From Symbiodinium natans (Eukaryota; Sar; Dinophyceae; Suessiales; Symbiodiniaceae), in assembly GCA_905221605.1 (NCBI GenBank), contig CAJNDS010000957.1, forward strand, positions 64,001 to 128,000: DNA of 64,000 bases, written 5' to 3'. Numbering within the stretch: the stretch's first letter is position 1; the number at the start of each line of letters is the position of its first letter. Shown here piece by piece: positions 27,925 to 39,700 of the stretch. A program made the position numbers and the translations under genes. The notes under the pieces are model-generated. The model saw only the letters and a list, made by a program, of their open reading frames with translations, was not told the origin of the DNA and searched no databases.

Positions 27925-28095
27925 CAGCTTTAGCCTGCAACCACATCGGTGACTGGCCTCCCTGGCGACATCCTCGTGCTGCACACCGAACCGGGTCGCC
28001 TGCACTGCGCGGCCCTCGGGCAGGGCGAGCCTGGTCTGGTGCGTCGGACGTTTGGTTTGGGCGGCTTCACTGTAGGCCTGCGGCAAAAATCTTGA
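27925..28095 (+). CDS. Coding-like terminal exon (GDILVLHTEPGRLHCAALG)
   Basis: Just after the MITE at 27741-27900 the acceptor ACCTTCAG opens a frame with LPGDILVLHTEPGRLHCAAL then RTFGLGGFTVGLRQKS and a TGA. Unknown protein. Confidence 0.4.
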
Positions 28096-28350
28096 AGCAT
28101 ATGATCCGGTTATGGCTGCATCGAAGTGGCCCGAGGACTTATCGGAGTTAGCTCGTACACAGGTGATGGTCGACTGTGCGAGCAAGCATACGTCTTACTC
28201 AAGCGAGCTGAAGCACAGGGGCATCCAGGGGCTACTATACTCACCTTAGAACCTTAACAATAATGTTATAGCCAATAGTCCGTTGGGCAAAACGTTTCCT
28301 GGGGGAGCTACAGGCAAGAGCGGCTGATTCCTCGGCCCGATCCCTTTAAA

Positions 28351-30811
28351 ATGGATCCAAATGGCATGTCGGCGACCACCACCTTGCGGTTGCTCCGTGC
28401 GCCGGGTGCAGAGCAGGCCGCTGCGAAGCGAGAGGCGGTCACCTTCGGGTCGATGTTGACCAGGTGTCAGGTGTTGATGACCAGGACCGGAAAATTTGGT
28501 TGATTCAGGGTGCCGCAAGGGTCTTGCCTGTGGGCGAGTGGGAAATTCCAGGAAAACTCAAACCCCTGCCAGTGTAAGCAGCCAGCATGCACCAATAACC
28601 CAGCCACTGCGTGCAACGCAACATCACAAACAAAAACCCTGGAGAGACAGTACTCTCAAATTCCGAAGAAGTCACGGACTCCCAGAAGTGATTGTGCTTC
28701 TATGTTTTTTTCACACTTCTGAGTTGAGGCACCCTGTTCTTTCGCGCAGCGATCCAGCACGGATGCGCGCGGCCATCTGGATAGCGCTGGGGCAATTTCC
28801 TCGGGACCCCATGTTTAGGTCGTATGGATGAAGTGTAGCCCAGATCTTCCAACGCCCCTGAATTAAGGAATGTACCCTAATTCATAGTTCTGAACCTTGG
28901 TATAAATCCGGGTATATTATATTCCTTAGTTAAGGGGTTTTGGAAGATCTGGGAGCTATATCGGGATCGGGCTTGACTGCGGAACGCCCAACCGCTTCGA
29001 CGCTGTTCCAGTTCAACTGGGGGAGAATTTGCCGGCTGGTCTTTTTTTGATTTTTGGTGGCTGTTGACTTCTGCTGCAGTGCACTTCAAAGGTACGTACC
29101 ACTAGCCGGCTGATCAGCTTGGACCACCCGCAGAAATGACCACATCATGACTGCACATGGTGATCCACAAGCCCGGCCGAGGCTCAGCAGCTTGCAAACC
29201 TCGGCCTCAGAGACCTGCAGGCTGGAGAGCAGCTGCTCCCTCACGTGCGCTGGCGTAGCGTTCAGCTCCTGAGCTGCGGATTTGGCCCAGCAGCCCACAA
29301 CCACGTGTGCTTTTACCCTGCACAAGCCGAACCAAACCGTTCCAATCTTAGCACCTGAGTGTGAGATCGTGACCTGCAGCGTGAACTGAACTCCCCTGAA
29401 CTTCTTTCTTTTTGTTCTGACGTACTTGAGTGCTGCAGGTCTCATCGCCCTCTTCGTCTCCGGGATCCACTCCAACTCCTCCCACAGGCTCCTTCAATTC
29501 GATGGCAACTTTCTAGGATGGCCCTTAACACCCTCTGACATATATTCCTGGAATATGATGCTCTTAAACCCCAAAAGGGGAAATATCAAATATCCCCAAA
29601 ACCCTACCTAGCTTTGAGCCATGTCTGGACCGGAAAACGACACAGGAAATCCATCCAGCAAGGATGGGGGAGGTCCGAAACCCCTTAAAGTCTTAATAGT
29701 ACATAAAGAACCCAAGACCAATCCTTTATAGAACCTTGTAGCCAATGCCGGCATTGTGCAGGCCTCAGCGAGTGATAGCCGAGCGCCCATGTCGGTCATT
29801 GGAGGCACGCTGCCATTGTCATGGAAACTGCACAATCTGATCTATGTTGGTGCGCACCTCTGTGAACAGATGCGTGGACGTAGAGAACTGTAGCATAGAG
29901 CTGTAACTGCAACATGTCGCTCTCTTAGGAGCGAAGCTTTCTATGAGGCGGTCATTTAAGCGAAGTTGAACAGGATACCTTGAGCGGGTCCTGTGTCAGA
30001 GTTTGTGGTTTGAGTCTCAAGAGGAAATGGTGGTGTTGCGCACATCTCTGATCTTGGACATGCCTTCAAAGCAGGTCATGTCAGTCCCCTTCCCCACACA
30101 CATCTCGCAAATGTCCCTGTACGCGATGATCTGCGTGCGCAGGGCGTGGTTGGGCCGCAAGACCTGGCATCAAGGAATGGCTGGCTCAAGGGCTGAAGGC
30201 TCAAGCTTCCGAGCTTGGTTGGCGCAAGGACCTCCAAGTGTTGCGATGGGTCCCCGGCTGCGAAACATACCGTGAACTAAGTAAGTTGGTCTGTGGGAAA
30301 CTTTGTCAACAAGTGCAACGAAGCAGGGTTGCCGTCTGACCTTGTCCGGTAATTCCTGGCCCGTCTTTGGCGAGGTGTTGTGCTCCTGCCAGACCGGCAG
30401 CATGGTGCAACCCTCACTTCATTCACTCGCTTTATCACGGCCAGGCGGGCACATCGTAAACCCGACATCGACTGGGAACCTCATCGAACTGCAGTGTATA
30501 CTTGTGCCGCAGCATGTTTAGCTGAGTGCAGCACGCTTGCAGACGTGCGCACGTTCATGTATACAACCAAGAAATGCCATATTCGCAAGCACATCCTCCA
30601 GCCACTTAGCAATTGCGCTCCGCTCGTAGGTGTGACCTGTGAGAGTTCATAGCAGGGACTCATGCGCAATGCTGTCAGCTGTGGTATTCTAATCGTGTGT
30701 GTGTAGACTCCATGATTTCTAGGGAAACCTGGCACAAGCTACATCAGCTAGCCGCTGAGGCAATAACCGTCAGAGGTGATGACTGGCCGTTCCATGAGGT
30801 CCCTGGCAAGG
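28351..30811 (+). CDS. Unidentified plus-strand gene, several exons
   Basis: Three plus-strand pieces: an ATG-started exon 28351-28467 (MDPNGMSATTTLRLLRAPGA, ending before GTGTCA), exon 30140-30281 (IKEWLAQGLKAQASELGWRK then VLRWVPGCETYREL, donor A|GTAAGT) and exon 30751-30810 (LAAEAITVRGDDWPFHEVPG, donor GTAGGT). Whether they form one gene is not shown. A minus-strand coding-like exon lies at about 29100-29330 (AAQELNATPAHVREQLLSSL). Confidence 0.38.
28848..28960. mobile_element. MITE family H
   Basis: Ends CCCAGATCTTCCAACGCCCC and GGGGTTTTGGAAGATCTGGG. Confidence 0.85.
29100..29330 (-). CDS. Coding-like minus-strand exon
   Basis: After an acceptor at CTTGTGCAG the minus strand reads VKAHVVVGCWAKSAAQELNA then LQVSEAEVCKLLSLGRACGS. 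Helical and protein-like, not recognised; limits approximate. Confidence 0.35.
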
Positions 30812-31462
30812 GTAGGTCTACGACCGGTGCGGCAAAAACGTCTACTGCCCCGAAACTTTCTAAACCCCATCACAGTGGCTGGGCACTCAGCAATAGCGAG
30901 GCTTCAGCTGCCCATGCCCAAAAGCTCATCCCGAAAGTCAGATGTCTGAATACTTACATAATTTTGAAAACAGCTTCCGCTTGACAGATCCCTGTTTTAC
31001 AGACTGGCCCGCTCTAGCTGCGAATTCAGAAGCCAGACAAGTGCGAGATGCCGCAGACCCCAACAAACGGCCCCACTCAACTTCGCACCGCAACCTGGTG
31101 ATAACGCACCGGAACTCCTCGGGTATGTCGGACCTCGCATGCTATGTCTTCCACTGGTGACGCACAGGCTACCCATTTGCAGCCACAAAGTGGACATACA
31201 ACGGCTGAATTACGTCAAGTTAACCGTAGCTGCAAACAGAGTTGCTCCGACAAGACTGATGTTGCTACTCCTGCACACAGCAGTTCCAGGCTGATCAACA
31301 TCAACTGCCATAGTATTTCTACATCAACACCTAAAAATGCCGACGATAACTCTGCAATCCCTGTAGCCCCGCGCCCAACCGCAAAAGAAAGGCAGCGGCT
31401 CGGCAGTAGCTCGGGATGGGGACGAAGAACCAGCAGTTTCTGGCTCAAGCCTCAGCATCGCC

Positions 31463-31601
31463 CCAGATCTTTCAAAATCCCTTAAATTAGGGAGTATACA
31501 CTATAATTTACACAAAGGATCATGACTCTAATGTATACTAAGGATAACTATGATGAATTATCGGTCTATTCCCTAAGGGGTTTTATGGAAGATCCGGGTG
31601 C
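31463..31601. mobile_element. MITE family H
   Basis: Ends CCCAGATCTTTCAAAATCCC and GGGGTTTTATGGAAGATCCG. Confidence 0.82.
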
Positions 31602-31690
31602 CGGTCCGACACCGACTCAAGAACTTAGCTCAGCTCTGTCACCCTAAAGCTGGACTCATATAGGGGCCTTAAGAATTAGGACAGGGTCTT

Positions 31691-31795
31691 TTTGGGGGGG
31701 TTATTGTCGTATATTTGTTAGCGACCCTAAGGGAGTACAGGGTTTTGTTGGGGGGTTATTGTCGTATATTTGATAGGGACCCTGAGGGAGTACTA
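31691..31795. repeat. Two-copy tandem repeat (about 55 bp)
   Basis: GGGGGGTTATTGTCGTATAT ... GGGAGTAC is repeated once with few changes. Confidence 0.75.
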
Positions 31796-31901
31796 TTGGT
31801 AATTACTCCGGCAATACTATATCCAGGCCATGGTCAGGCTGGGTCTTGGGTTTCTCCTCGCAACTCGCGGCTGCAAAAGGACTTAAACCTCTTCCGACCC
31901 T

Positions 31902-31955
31902 AAACCCTAAACCCTAAACCCTAAACCCTAAACCCTAAACCCTAAACCCTAAACC
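31902..31955 (-). repeat. Interstitial telomeric array at a splice donor
   Basis: About eight perfect units; the minus-strand start is the donor of exon 31955-32044. Confidence 0.9.
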
Positions 31956-32044
31956 CCGACCAACAGCCCGACAACATGCTCGGGCTCTGACGTCACGTGC
32001 TCTGGCCGGACTCGGATGGTAGTCTTGCCATCCTCGAAAATCCG
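31955..32044 (-). CDS. Exon ending exactly at a telomeric array (DGKTTIRVRPEHV)
   Basis: Acceptor CGCCTGAG, 30 phase-0 codons (RIFEDGKTTIRVRPEHV then PEHVVGLLVG), then GTTTAGGG, the first unit of the eight-unit array at 31902-31955. No other donor is needed. Confidence 0.52.
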
Positions 32045-32301
32045 CTCAGGCGGGGGGAGGAAATGTGAAGAGACCCGAAGTGCGAGGCTCTAAAGCCTTG
32101 ATGGGCTTCCTGAAAGTACTGTGCAAGGTGCACTTGCAATCACCCCCCCAGATCCCAGAACCTTCTTCCAGCAGCCAGAGGCCTTTTTGATCTGAGAGGA
32201 TCGGCTCAGTGCTAAGCTTCTACACCCAACCCCTAAACTCCTATGCACCAAGCCTCCTTTGAATACGGGCCTCGAACACACCAAGCCTCCAAACCCTAAA
32301 C

Positions 32302-32353
32302 CCTTTTGAGCCTGGAAGCTGCTTCATGCCAGGACTGAGGGCCGCGCCAGTCG
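32302..32353 (-). CDS. Exon ending exactly at telomeric units (DWRGPQSWHEAASRLKR)
   Basis: Acceptor GTGACTAG, then DWRGPQSWHEAASRLKR and G|GTTTAGGG. The same donor arrangement as the exon at 31955-32044. Confidence 0.45.
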
Positions 32354-32407
32354 CTAGTCACCAGAGACCAGCAAGCCCTAAACCCTAAACCCTAAACCTA
32401 CAAGTAC

Positions 32408-32467
32408 CCACGCTAAGTCCGGAACTGCGAGTGCAAGCTCCCACCGGCCATGCGCAGCATCAAAGGC
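32408..32467 (-). CDS. Exon (AFDAAHGRWELALAVPDLAW)
   Basis: Twenty phase-0 codons between acceptor CCCCTAG and donor TGG|GTACTT. The MITE at 32505-32592 lies about 38 nt upstream and telomeric units just downstream (minus sense). Confidence 0.45.
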
Positions 32468-32504
32468 CTAGGGGCCGATTTCTTGGTTGGACGATAAGTA
32501 CCTT

Positions 32505-32592
32505 GCACTAACAGTCCTTAATGGGGACTATAATACTAGGGGGGGGGCACTAAAATCCTATTAAAGACTGTTAATACAGGAACATCCCAAGA
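32505..32592. mobile_element. MITE family B, ends diverged
   Basis: CTAACAGTCCTTAATGGGGA and TAAAGACTGTTAATAC arms, ending GAACATCCCAAG. Confidence 0.75.
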
Positions 32593-32991
32593 TAAGTTCC
32601 TTTAAGAACTTGGACATAGGCGGGGTTAAGGTTTAGGGAGTTTTTTCCCCACTCAGCCATCCGGCAGGGTAAGAATTGGGGGCTATAGGGTTTGGGCTTG
32701 GGGTTCGGGAGGGGGGGGGGGGGGGTGGTTCAGAAAACAGGGTCCCCGATTTGCGGTCCTTGCACTTTGGGGCCACGCAGGGTCGAAGGAGGGACACTGG
32801 CTTCTCAGCTCCATCACCAAAAGCCCCTGTAGCGCATTTAAGGTTTCCCAGGCTAGCATTGCTAATTAGAATGTTCGGTAGCCTGGAAGTTCATAGGCCC
32901 TGAAAAGATGTGATGCCCTGCGCTGCAAGAGTGGGAGTGGGCCCACTAAACCAAGACGATCTTCAGAACGTCAGAACTCTGCTTAGAGTGT

Positions 32992-33486
32992 ATGCCTGAA
33001 CGGGGGCCTTCGAATGAATTAAGCCATCAACTCGTTCGGAGGGCTCAGGGAGCATGCCGTTCACTTCTTTTGCCCCACATCACAGAGGAGCAGTGGCAGG
33101 AGAATCTTGCACAAGGGTCTGTGTCATCGGTCAATTTCTTGACTGCTATATGGATTCCTCCTGCACTTGCTTCCGCAGCGTCGTCCCCGAATCGGATGCT
33201 TCTGGCATCGGACTGTACACAGCCAATTTTGTCGTCAGGCGCCTTCTCCTCTAACTCTACCAGTGCATCAACACAGCAAAGACGATGGCTCCTTAACCAC
33301 AACGGCGCGAAGGGGCGAGATGTTGCACCAGCCCATTCGGCCCATTTCCCTTTGGGAAAGCAGCGGCTTCCAACGCTCACAAGCACGGGGGGGATGACTT
33401 GGCGGAGAGAGTTCGGAGTGGGAGTGACGCCTGAGCAGGTGCTGGATCTTACAGGGCTTTTGGTAAAGAATGGGGGAATTAGGTAG
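32992..33486 (+). CDS. Long open frame, strand uncertain
   Basis: 164 codons from an ATG, including LLLPHITEEQWQENLAQGSV and GVGVTPEQVLDLTGLL, ending at TAG. The complementary strand (33386-33045) is also open with LVELEEKAPDDKIGCVQ. One of the two is likely real; no family recognised. Confidence 0.35.
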   Translation: MPERGPSNELSHQLVRRAQGACRSLLLPHITEEQWQENLAQGSVSSVNFLTAIWIPPALASAASSPNRMLLASDCTQPILSSGAFSSNSTSASTQQRRWLLNHNGAKGRDVAPAHSAHFPLGKQRLPTLTSTGGMTWRREFGVGVTPEQVLDLTGLLVKNGGIR

Positions 33487-33571
33487 CTTAGAAATGAAGC
33501 CCTTAAAAGGGTCTATATAGGGGGGACACAAGGTACCTAATCCCCCTACACCCCACTCAGACCCAGCTAGT

Positions 33572-33774
33572 TTAAACGGCGTTAGGCTGCCTAGGCCACG
33601 TCTTGCTGATCCTGTCGCGCTCGCTTCTTCGATTCCTCAGTGCAAAGTGTCTACGGCACATTTCCAACAAAATTGACATGGTCAGTTCTCTACATTCTGG
33701 TAGGGTCCCTATTAAAAAAAGGCGGCCCCTGACATTTCGGGTACTGACCGCATGATTGTCCAGGGTCTGTTGAA
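33572..33774 (-). CDS. Terminal exon of the minus-strand gene
   Basis: Reads QQTLDNHAVSTRNVRGRLFL then LPECRELTMSILLEMCRRHF and ends KTWPRQPNAV with a TAG. The 5' boundary may be further upstream (open to 33849). Confidence 0.48.
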
Positions 33775-36700
33775 CTAGAGAAGTAGCAGCTCTACTGCCT
33801 AGACCCATCCTGACATGTGCTGATTCCTCAGCGTCTCCCCATATCACCTGCTCACAAGACCACTGAGAAGCTCCCCAACGTCCAACCCCCCCGGAACCCG
33901 CCGGTCAAGAGTGGCCAAGGCACGTAGGCTTCCACCACCTGAGGCCAAGCTGAGGCTGAGGTCACTCAAATTAGAGCAGACTGAAAGCACCAAGCCCACA
34001 TCACTGAGATGCTTCTTGCTTCTCAATTCTGAGTGCCGACTCAAAGGATGAAGCCTACTTCAGAAGGCACCAATTGCACGGCCGTATGTGAACCACCCAG
34101 ATCTTCCAAAACCCCTTTAAAAGGAATGTATATCCAAATTCATGATAATGGAGGAAGGCCTGGTTTGCGTCGTACTCCTCGGCCTTGAGGGCCTCGCCGC
34201 GACATGACTGTATGTGGCAGCTGGGAGCTTTTGGGTTGGCAGAGCAGCAAAGGCATGTCGCGAAAGCAACTCCGGGTCCAAGGGCGGACAAAATCCGGGG
34301 CTTTGGTGGGGTCGCCAGGATGGATCAAGGAGGCTGGCGGTGTGGCGGGCAGGCACGCCGTCGCCGCACGACGTGTGTGATCAGCAGCAAAAAACCCGGC
34401 CCAGCTGTTGCCGGGCCCTGAGACAATGGCCCATTTGTGTCTGCAGACCGCCACCCGCTAGTTTTGTTCCCCTCCTGCAAAGGAGCCGTTCAGGGTTTAG
34501 GGCTTAACCCCAAAAGAGCAAAAAAGAACCTCCACCCCACTCTCCGAGCCCAAAGCGCCAGCCCTAGCCCTTAAACCCTAAACCCTAAACCCTAAACCCC
34601 AAACCCCAAACCCTAAACCCTAAACCCTAAACCCTAGGGAGCCTTGCCTTGATTGCTGCGATCGCCTTCTGACGCTCTGCAGCCGATGCCTGCTCCGCAG
34701 ATTTGGCGAACTTCAGCGCGTCCTTGAGGCCCTCCTTGCTCCCAAAGAGCCCAATATGGCCTAATTAAGGAATATTCCTTAAATCATATAGGGATCCTGA
34801 ATATGATTTAAGGTATATTCCTTAATTAAGCAATATTGGGCTCTTTGGGCTTGCAATGGGCTTGCACGAGCAATTCAGGCTGCACAGGCTTTCTGATTCT
34901 GCGACCTAAGGAGACTGGATGTTGCTCTATAGATGAGCTCTGATGATTTGAGCAAGGCTTCGTGCCTTTGCTGCTTGGGCAGGGAGCGGGGCCATGAGAG
35001 GAGCCGACTCAGAAGCAAATCGACGTACAACGTGTACCGGTACAGCAGACGAAGCTCGCACGTCGCTGCACCCCGAAGTCGATGTCTGCCTTTCAGGCCC
35101 TGAACTGTAGAGTAACACTTTTGCTGTTGGCTTCCTGTCTGATACTACTAAGTGGGATTCTGTGGCCTTTCTGGCCAAAAGGAATCTGTGTGCCAGCCAG
35201 GGGCATCGGCCTTGGCATAGTGCTTGTACAGTGAGGTCCTGGGATGAAAGCTAGAACAAGAAGTTCAGGTGCTGAAAGGTTTTGCTGAAGCACTGGCAGG
35301 GTCAGGTCTAGGAAGAGAGCCTGGGGGACCTGTCCTTTGCCACATGAGCCGTGTTTTTTTCTCTAGCATGAATCGATGGACATTATAACCCTTCCGCGGA
35401 CCCTTCCGCGGCCTTCCGCGGCGTGTTCCGCGGATTCCGCGTTCATTCCGCGAGCCTTCCGCGGAAAAACGTGATTCCACCATCGCACCCGGCCCGAAAC
35501 AGAAATGAGTGTATAATGTGTATATGAGGATGAGGCATGGACTCTAGGCCTCCAAAACGACCCGTCGCCTTCCGCGGAGCTTCCGCAACCCTTCCGCGGG
35601 CCTTCCGCGCAGATCCGCTCTCCGAAACGGTTGCCGGGCATGTTGGGCATCCACTATATCTAAGTTTCAAGCACGCCGCCCTTCCGCGAGCCTTCCGCGG
35701 ACACCACGCCTTCCGCGGACCCTTCCGCGACCTTCCGCGGAATCTTGTTCACCTCTTCACCCCTTCCGCGGACAATAATAATGTCCGCTGCAAAGTACCT
35801 ATGCTCGAGCGCCTAAAAAAACGCAGCTCACATGTCGGAATCTCGAGTTTTTGTTCAGCTTGGCTCTTGCATGACCACATCTACCCATCTGCATCACCCT
35901 GGAACTTCCTAGAAGGCTCCCGGCTCCCGCTGATGGGCGCCAGACATGCAACCAAAGACGCCTCTCTGCCGTCGCTTCCTTTTCTGCCAGGCGCGCCGAC
36001 TTCAGGCACTGCTTCGCATCGCCTTCTCAACCAAGGCAAGAGGCATGGGCACGTGAAGTGAGAACTGTGAGCCAGGAGGTCCGGGAAGGGGGGGGGGGTA
36101 AAAGAACTGTGCCAAGAACAGCCAGCGAAATCAGATCAGAGGGCTCCGGCACTGGACCAGAAAACAACTTAGGGACTGCTATGTTGGACATGTGCATGCA
36201 GCTTATCTGACGAGCGACCGACAGCTTCAGACATACATGGCCAACTCCTTTGCATCTATCTTGCTGCGCTGATATCACGCAAGTCCCCTTGCTGTGTTTG
36301 CGTTTCTGCTAGCTTGAAGCACCAAAAAAACCATGCGCGAAGCTGCCACAGTTCCAGGCACTCTGACATGCCTGCCACACGTGCTTCTTGCAATCAAGGA
36401 GCAGATGGCTGCTTTGTAATCATCGCGAAGCCGTTTCCTGGTGGATATGACTCTATGACAAGCACTTGTGATGGATGATGGATGACTCGTGAACCTGCGA
36501 TACAGACTCAGACAGGTCTCAAAACAAACCCCCCCCCCTAAACCCTAAGCCCTAAACCCTAAACCCTAAACCTTATTTCAGGCAATGGCCTCTTTGACTG
36601 TCAGCTACATATCTGGGGGCATGGGAGGGGAAAAGGCATGTAGGAAATCACGGCGCAAATCCTGTAAATGAAACGGGGCATGTAGCAAATCACGTCGCAA

Positions 36701-39700
36701 ATCCTGTAAATGGAACGGGGCATGTAGCAAATCACGTCGCAAATCCTGTAAATTGTACCTGTGAGTTCATTGGGCCGAAACGAGGCAATGGCCTCTTTGG
36801 TGCGTGAGTGGCAATCATTGGGCCGAAACGAGGCAATGGCCTCTTTGCTACGTGAGTAGCAACCATTGGGCCGAAACGAGGCGATGGCCTCTGTGTGAGT
36901 GGCAATCATTAGGCCGAAACGAGGCAATAGCCTCTTTGGTGTGTCAGTGGCAATCCAAAATGGAGAGGCAGGATAGACCTATAGCCATAGACTATAGAAC
37001 CTGGATCCCCTCTGTCCCCTGAGCCACAAAAACCCTCCCCGGCGCACTTTCGTGAGCCAAAAGAGCGCCGGAGAGGGTTTTCATCGTCATCCAAAATGGA
37101 GAGGCAGGATAGACCTATAGCCATAGACTGTAGAACTCTGTCCCTGAGCCACGAAAACCCTCCCCGGCGCACTTTCGTGAGCCAAAAGTGCGCCGGAGAG
37201 GGTTTGTATCGTCATCCGAAATGGGAGAGGCAGGATAGACCTATAGCCATAGACTATAGAACTTGGATCCCCTCTGTCCCCTGAGCCACAAAAACCCTCT
37301 CCGGCGCACTTTCGTGAGGCAAAAGTGCGCCGGAGAGTGTTTTCGTCATCCCGAAAGGAGAGGCAGTATGGCCAATATAGGCTATAGACACTTAGACTAT
37401 AGAACTCCTTTTGGATCCCCTCTGTCCCTGAGCCACGAAAACCCTCCCCAGCGCACTTTCGTGAGCCAAAAGCGCGCCGGAGAGGGCTTCCGTCATCCCG
37501 AATGGAGAGGCAGGATAGGCCTATAGCCTATATAAGCTATAGACTTATAGACCTTGGAACTCCTTTAGAGACTCTGTGTCCCCTGAGGAAAATGTCCACG
37601 TTGAGAATAATGTCATTTTATGATTTATGAAGAATAGAATACTATGACAGTAAAAACACAATACAGCAATATAACAATTTCGCAATATAACAAAATAACA
37701 AGATAACAAGATACCAATACAACAAGATAACAATATAGCAATATAACAATGAAATATGTACATATATATATATATCACAAAATAACAGCATAACAAATAT
37801 GAAAAAAGATATTAAAAAAACAACAGAAGATAATCAGAAAAACAGCAACCTTGTTTTCATATGCTCCAGAACAAACTAGAACAGTTCCAGGGCGTACGTT
37901 TTTGGGGCAAAATCCCGAAACAAAGCGGAACTGTTCCGGAACTGTTCTGGAACTGTTCCGGGGCCTGGTTTTCTGCTCCGGAACAGACTAGAACTGTTCC
38001 AGGGCATGTTGTTTTGCACACTTTTTGACGGTACCCGGAACAGACTAGAACTGTTCCAGGGCCTCCTCTTTCATGGCCTCTGAAATGAATACAACCTAAT
38101 AATAAAATACCTTCCAGTAAGTCCCCCCGAGTCCACTCCCAGAATAAACAATATAGCCCTCAAGGCCCAAACCAAAGCTTCTAAACCCTAAACAGCCCCA
38201 AACCAGCTAAACTTCTAAACAACCCTAATCTTCAAAACCCTAAAGCCAAACCCTAAAACACCCAGCCTAAACCCTAAACTAAACCTAAATCCGAAACCCT
38301 TAAGGTTTTGGGGGTTAGGGTGTTTTGTGTCGGGCTTTGGCCCGAACCCTGTGAAACCCCAAAACCCTAAACCCCCAAACCCTCAACCGTGTCCTTGAGT
38401 TTCTTGCACGGCCTATGTATGGTTGCGCCCCGGCGGCCCCCCGCCCCCCGCCCCCACCTCCCCACCACCACTGCCACCACAGACCACCACCACGGACCAC
38501 CACCACGGACCACCACCCCGGACCACCACCACAGGACCACCACCACCACGGGACCACCACCACCACCACCACGGGACCCCCCCCCCGCCTAGGATTTAGG
38601 GGTTAGGGTTTAGGGTTTACGGTTTAGGGCTTAGGGGTTTAGGGGTTTAGGGTTTAGGGTGTAGGGTTTAGGGTTATATAAGGGTTTAGGGTTTAGGGTT
38701 TAGGCTTGGTTTAGGGGAGACTGTAGACCATGGGGGGGTGGGATACCTGGGGGGGGGGGGCGGAACGCACAGCGCACAACCAAAAATAGGGGTGGCCAAA
38801 AAGTTGAAAGACTACCTTGTCTAGGGTTTTGTAGTTGTTTTCAGCTTTCTTGTTTTTTGTAAAAGCATTTTTCCGCTTAGCAACAATAGACAAGAGGTGA
38901 AACATCGTCACTAAAACGACTAAGTAGTTTAAGAAATTTTCGCCCGGCTTTGGTCACTAAAACGACTAACTACTTTAGGAAATGTGTCGCCCGGCTTTGG
39001 TCACTAAAGCGACTAACTACTTTAGGACATGTGACGCCCGGTTTTGGTCACCAAAACGACTAACTACTTTAGGACATGTGTCGCCCGGTTTTGGTCACTA
39101 AAACGACGAACTAGTTTAGGAAATGTGTCGCCCGGTTTTGGTCTCAAAAACTACTAACTAATTTAGGAAAAAAGTGTCGCCCGGCTTTGGCCACTAAAAC
39201 GATTAACTACTTTAGGAATTGTGTCGCCCGGTTTTGGCCACTAAAACGACTAACTACTTTAGGAAATGTGTCGCCCGGCTTTGGCCACAGAAACGACTAA
39301 CTAGTTTAGGAAATGTGTCGCCCGGTTTTGGCCACTAAAACAACTAACTACTGTAGGAAATGTGTCGCCCGGCTCTGGTCACCAAAACGACACTAACTAC
39401 TTTAGGAAATGTGTTGCCCGGCCTCAATGTCCAAAACACATATTTGAGCAAAAGGGGCCAAAGCTGAAAGAGGCCACCCGACACAACTGGGCTTTCGCCC
39501 AAAGTCATGTAGCTAAACAGGCCACCCCCCTTGAATGTCCAAAACATGTATTTGAACAAAAGGGGCCAAAACTGAAAGAGGCCACCCGCCACAGCTGGGT
39601 TTTGCCCAAAGCCCTGTAACTAAAGAGGCCAGCCCTCTTCAATGTCCACACTCAAAAACAACATATTTACGGAGTCTTTTCCCAAATCTCTTCCCAAATC

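Noticed and set aside
31430-31455. TTTCTGGCTCAAG resembling a relict spliced leader
   Set aside because: The upstream half of the leader is absent and one base differs; chance similarity is likely.
36956-37590. TTTTGGCTCA in the satellite hairpin, similar to the dinoflagellate spliced-leader core
   Set aside because: Only 10 nt match, within a conserved stem-loop, with no GT donor or SL-RNA context.
38315-38606. Pro/His/Thr-rich and Val/Trp/Gly-rich open frames
   Set aside because: Low-complexity (CCA)n-type sequence read on both strands; no splice or family support.
38909-39420. Regular 47-bp repeats suggesting a CRISPR-like array
   Set aside because: Copies are direct tandem repeats with no unique spacers, in eukaryotic DNA.
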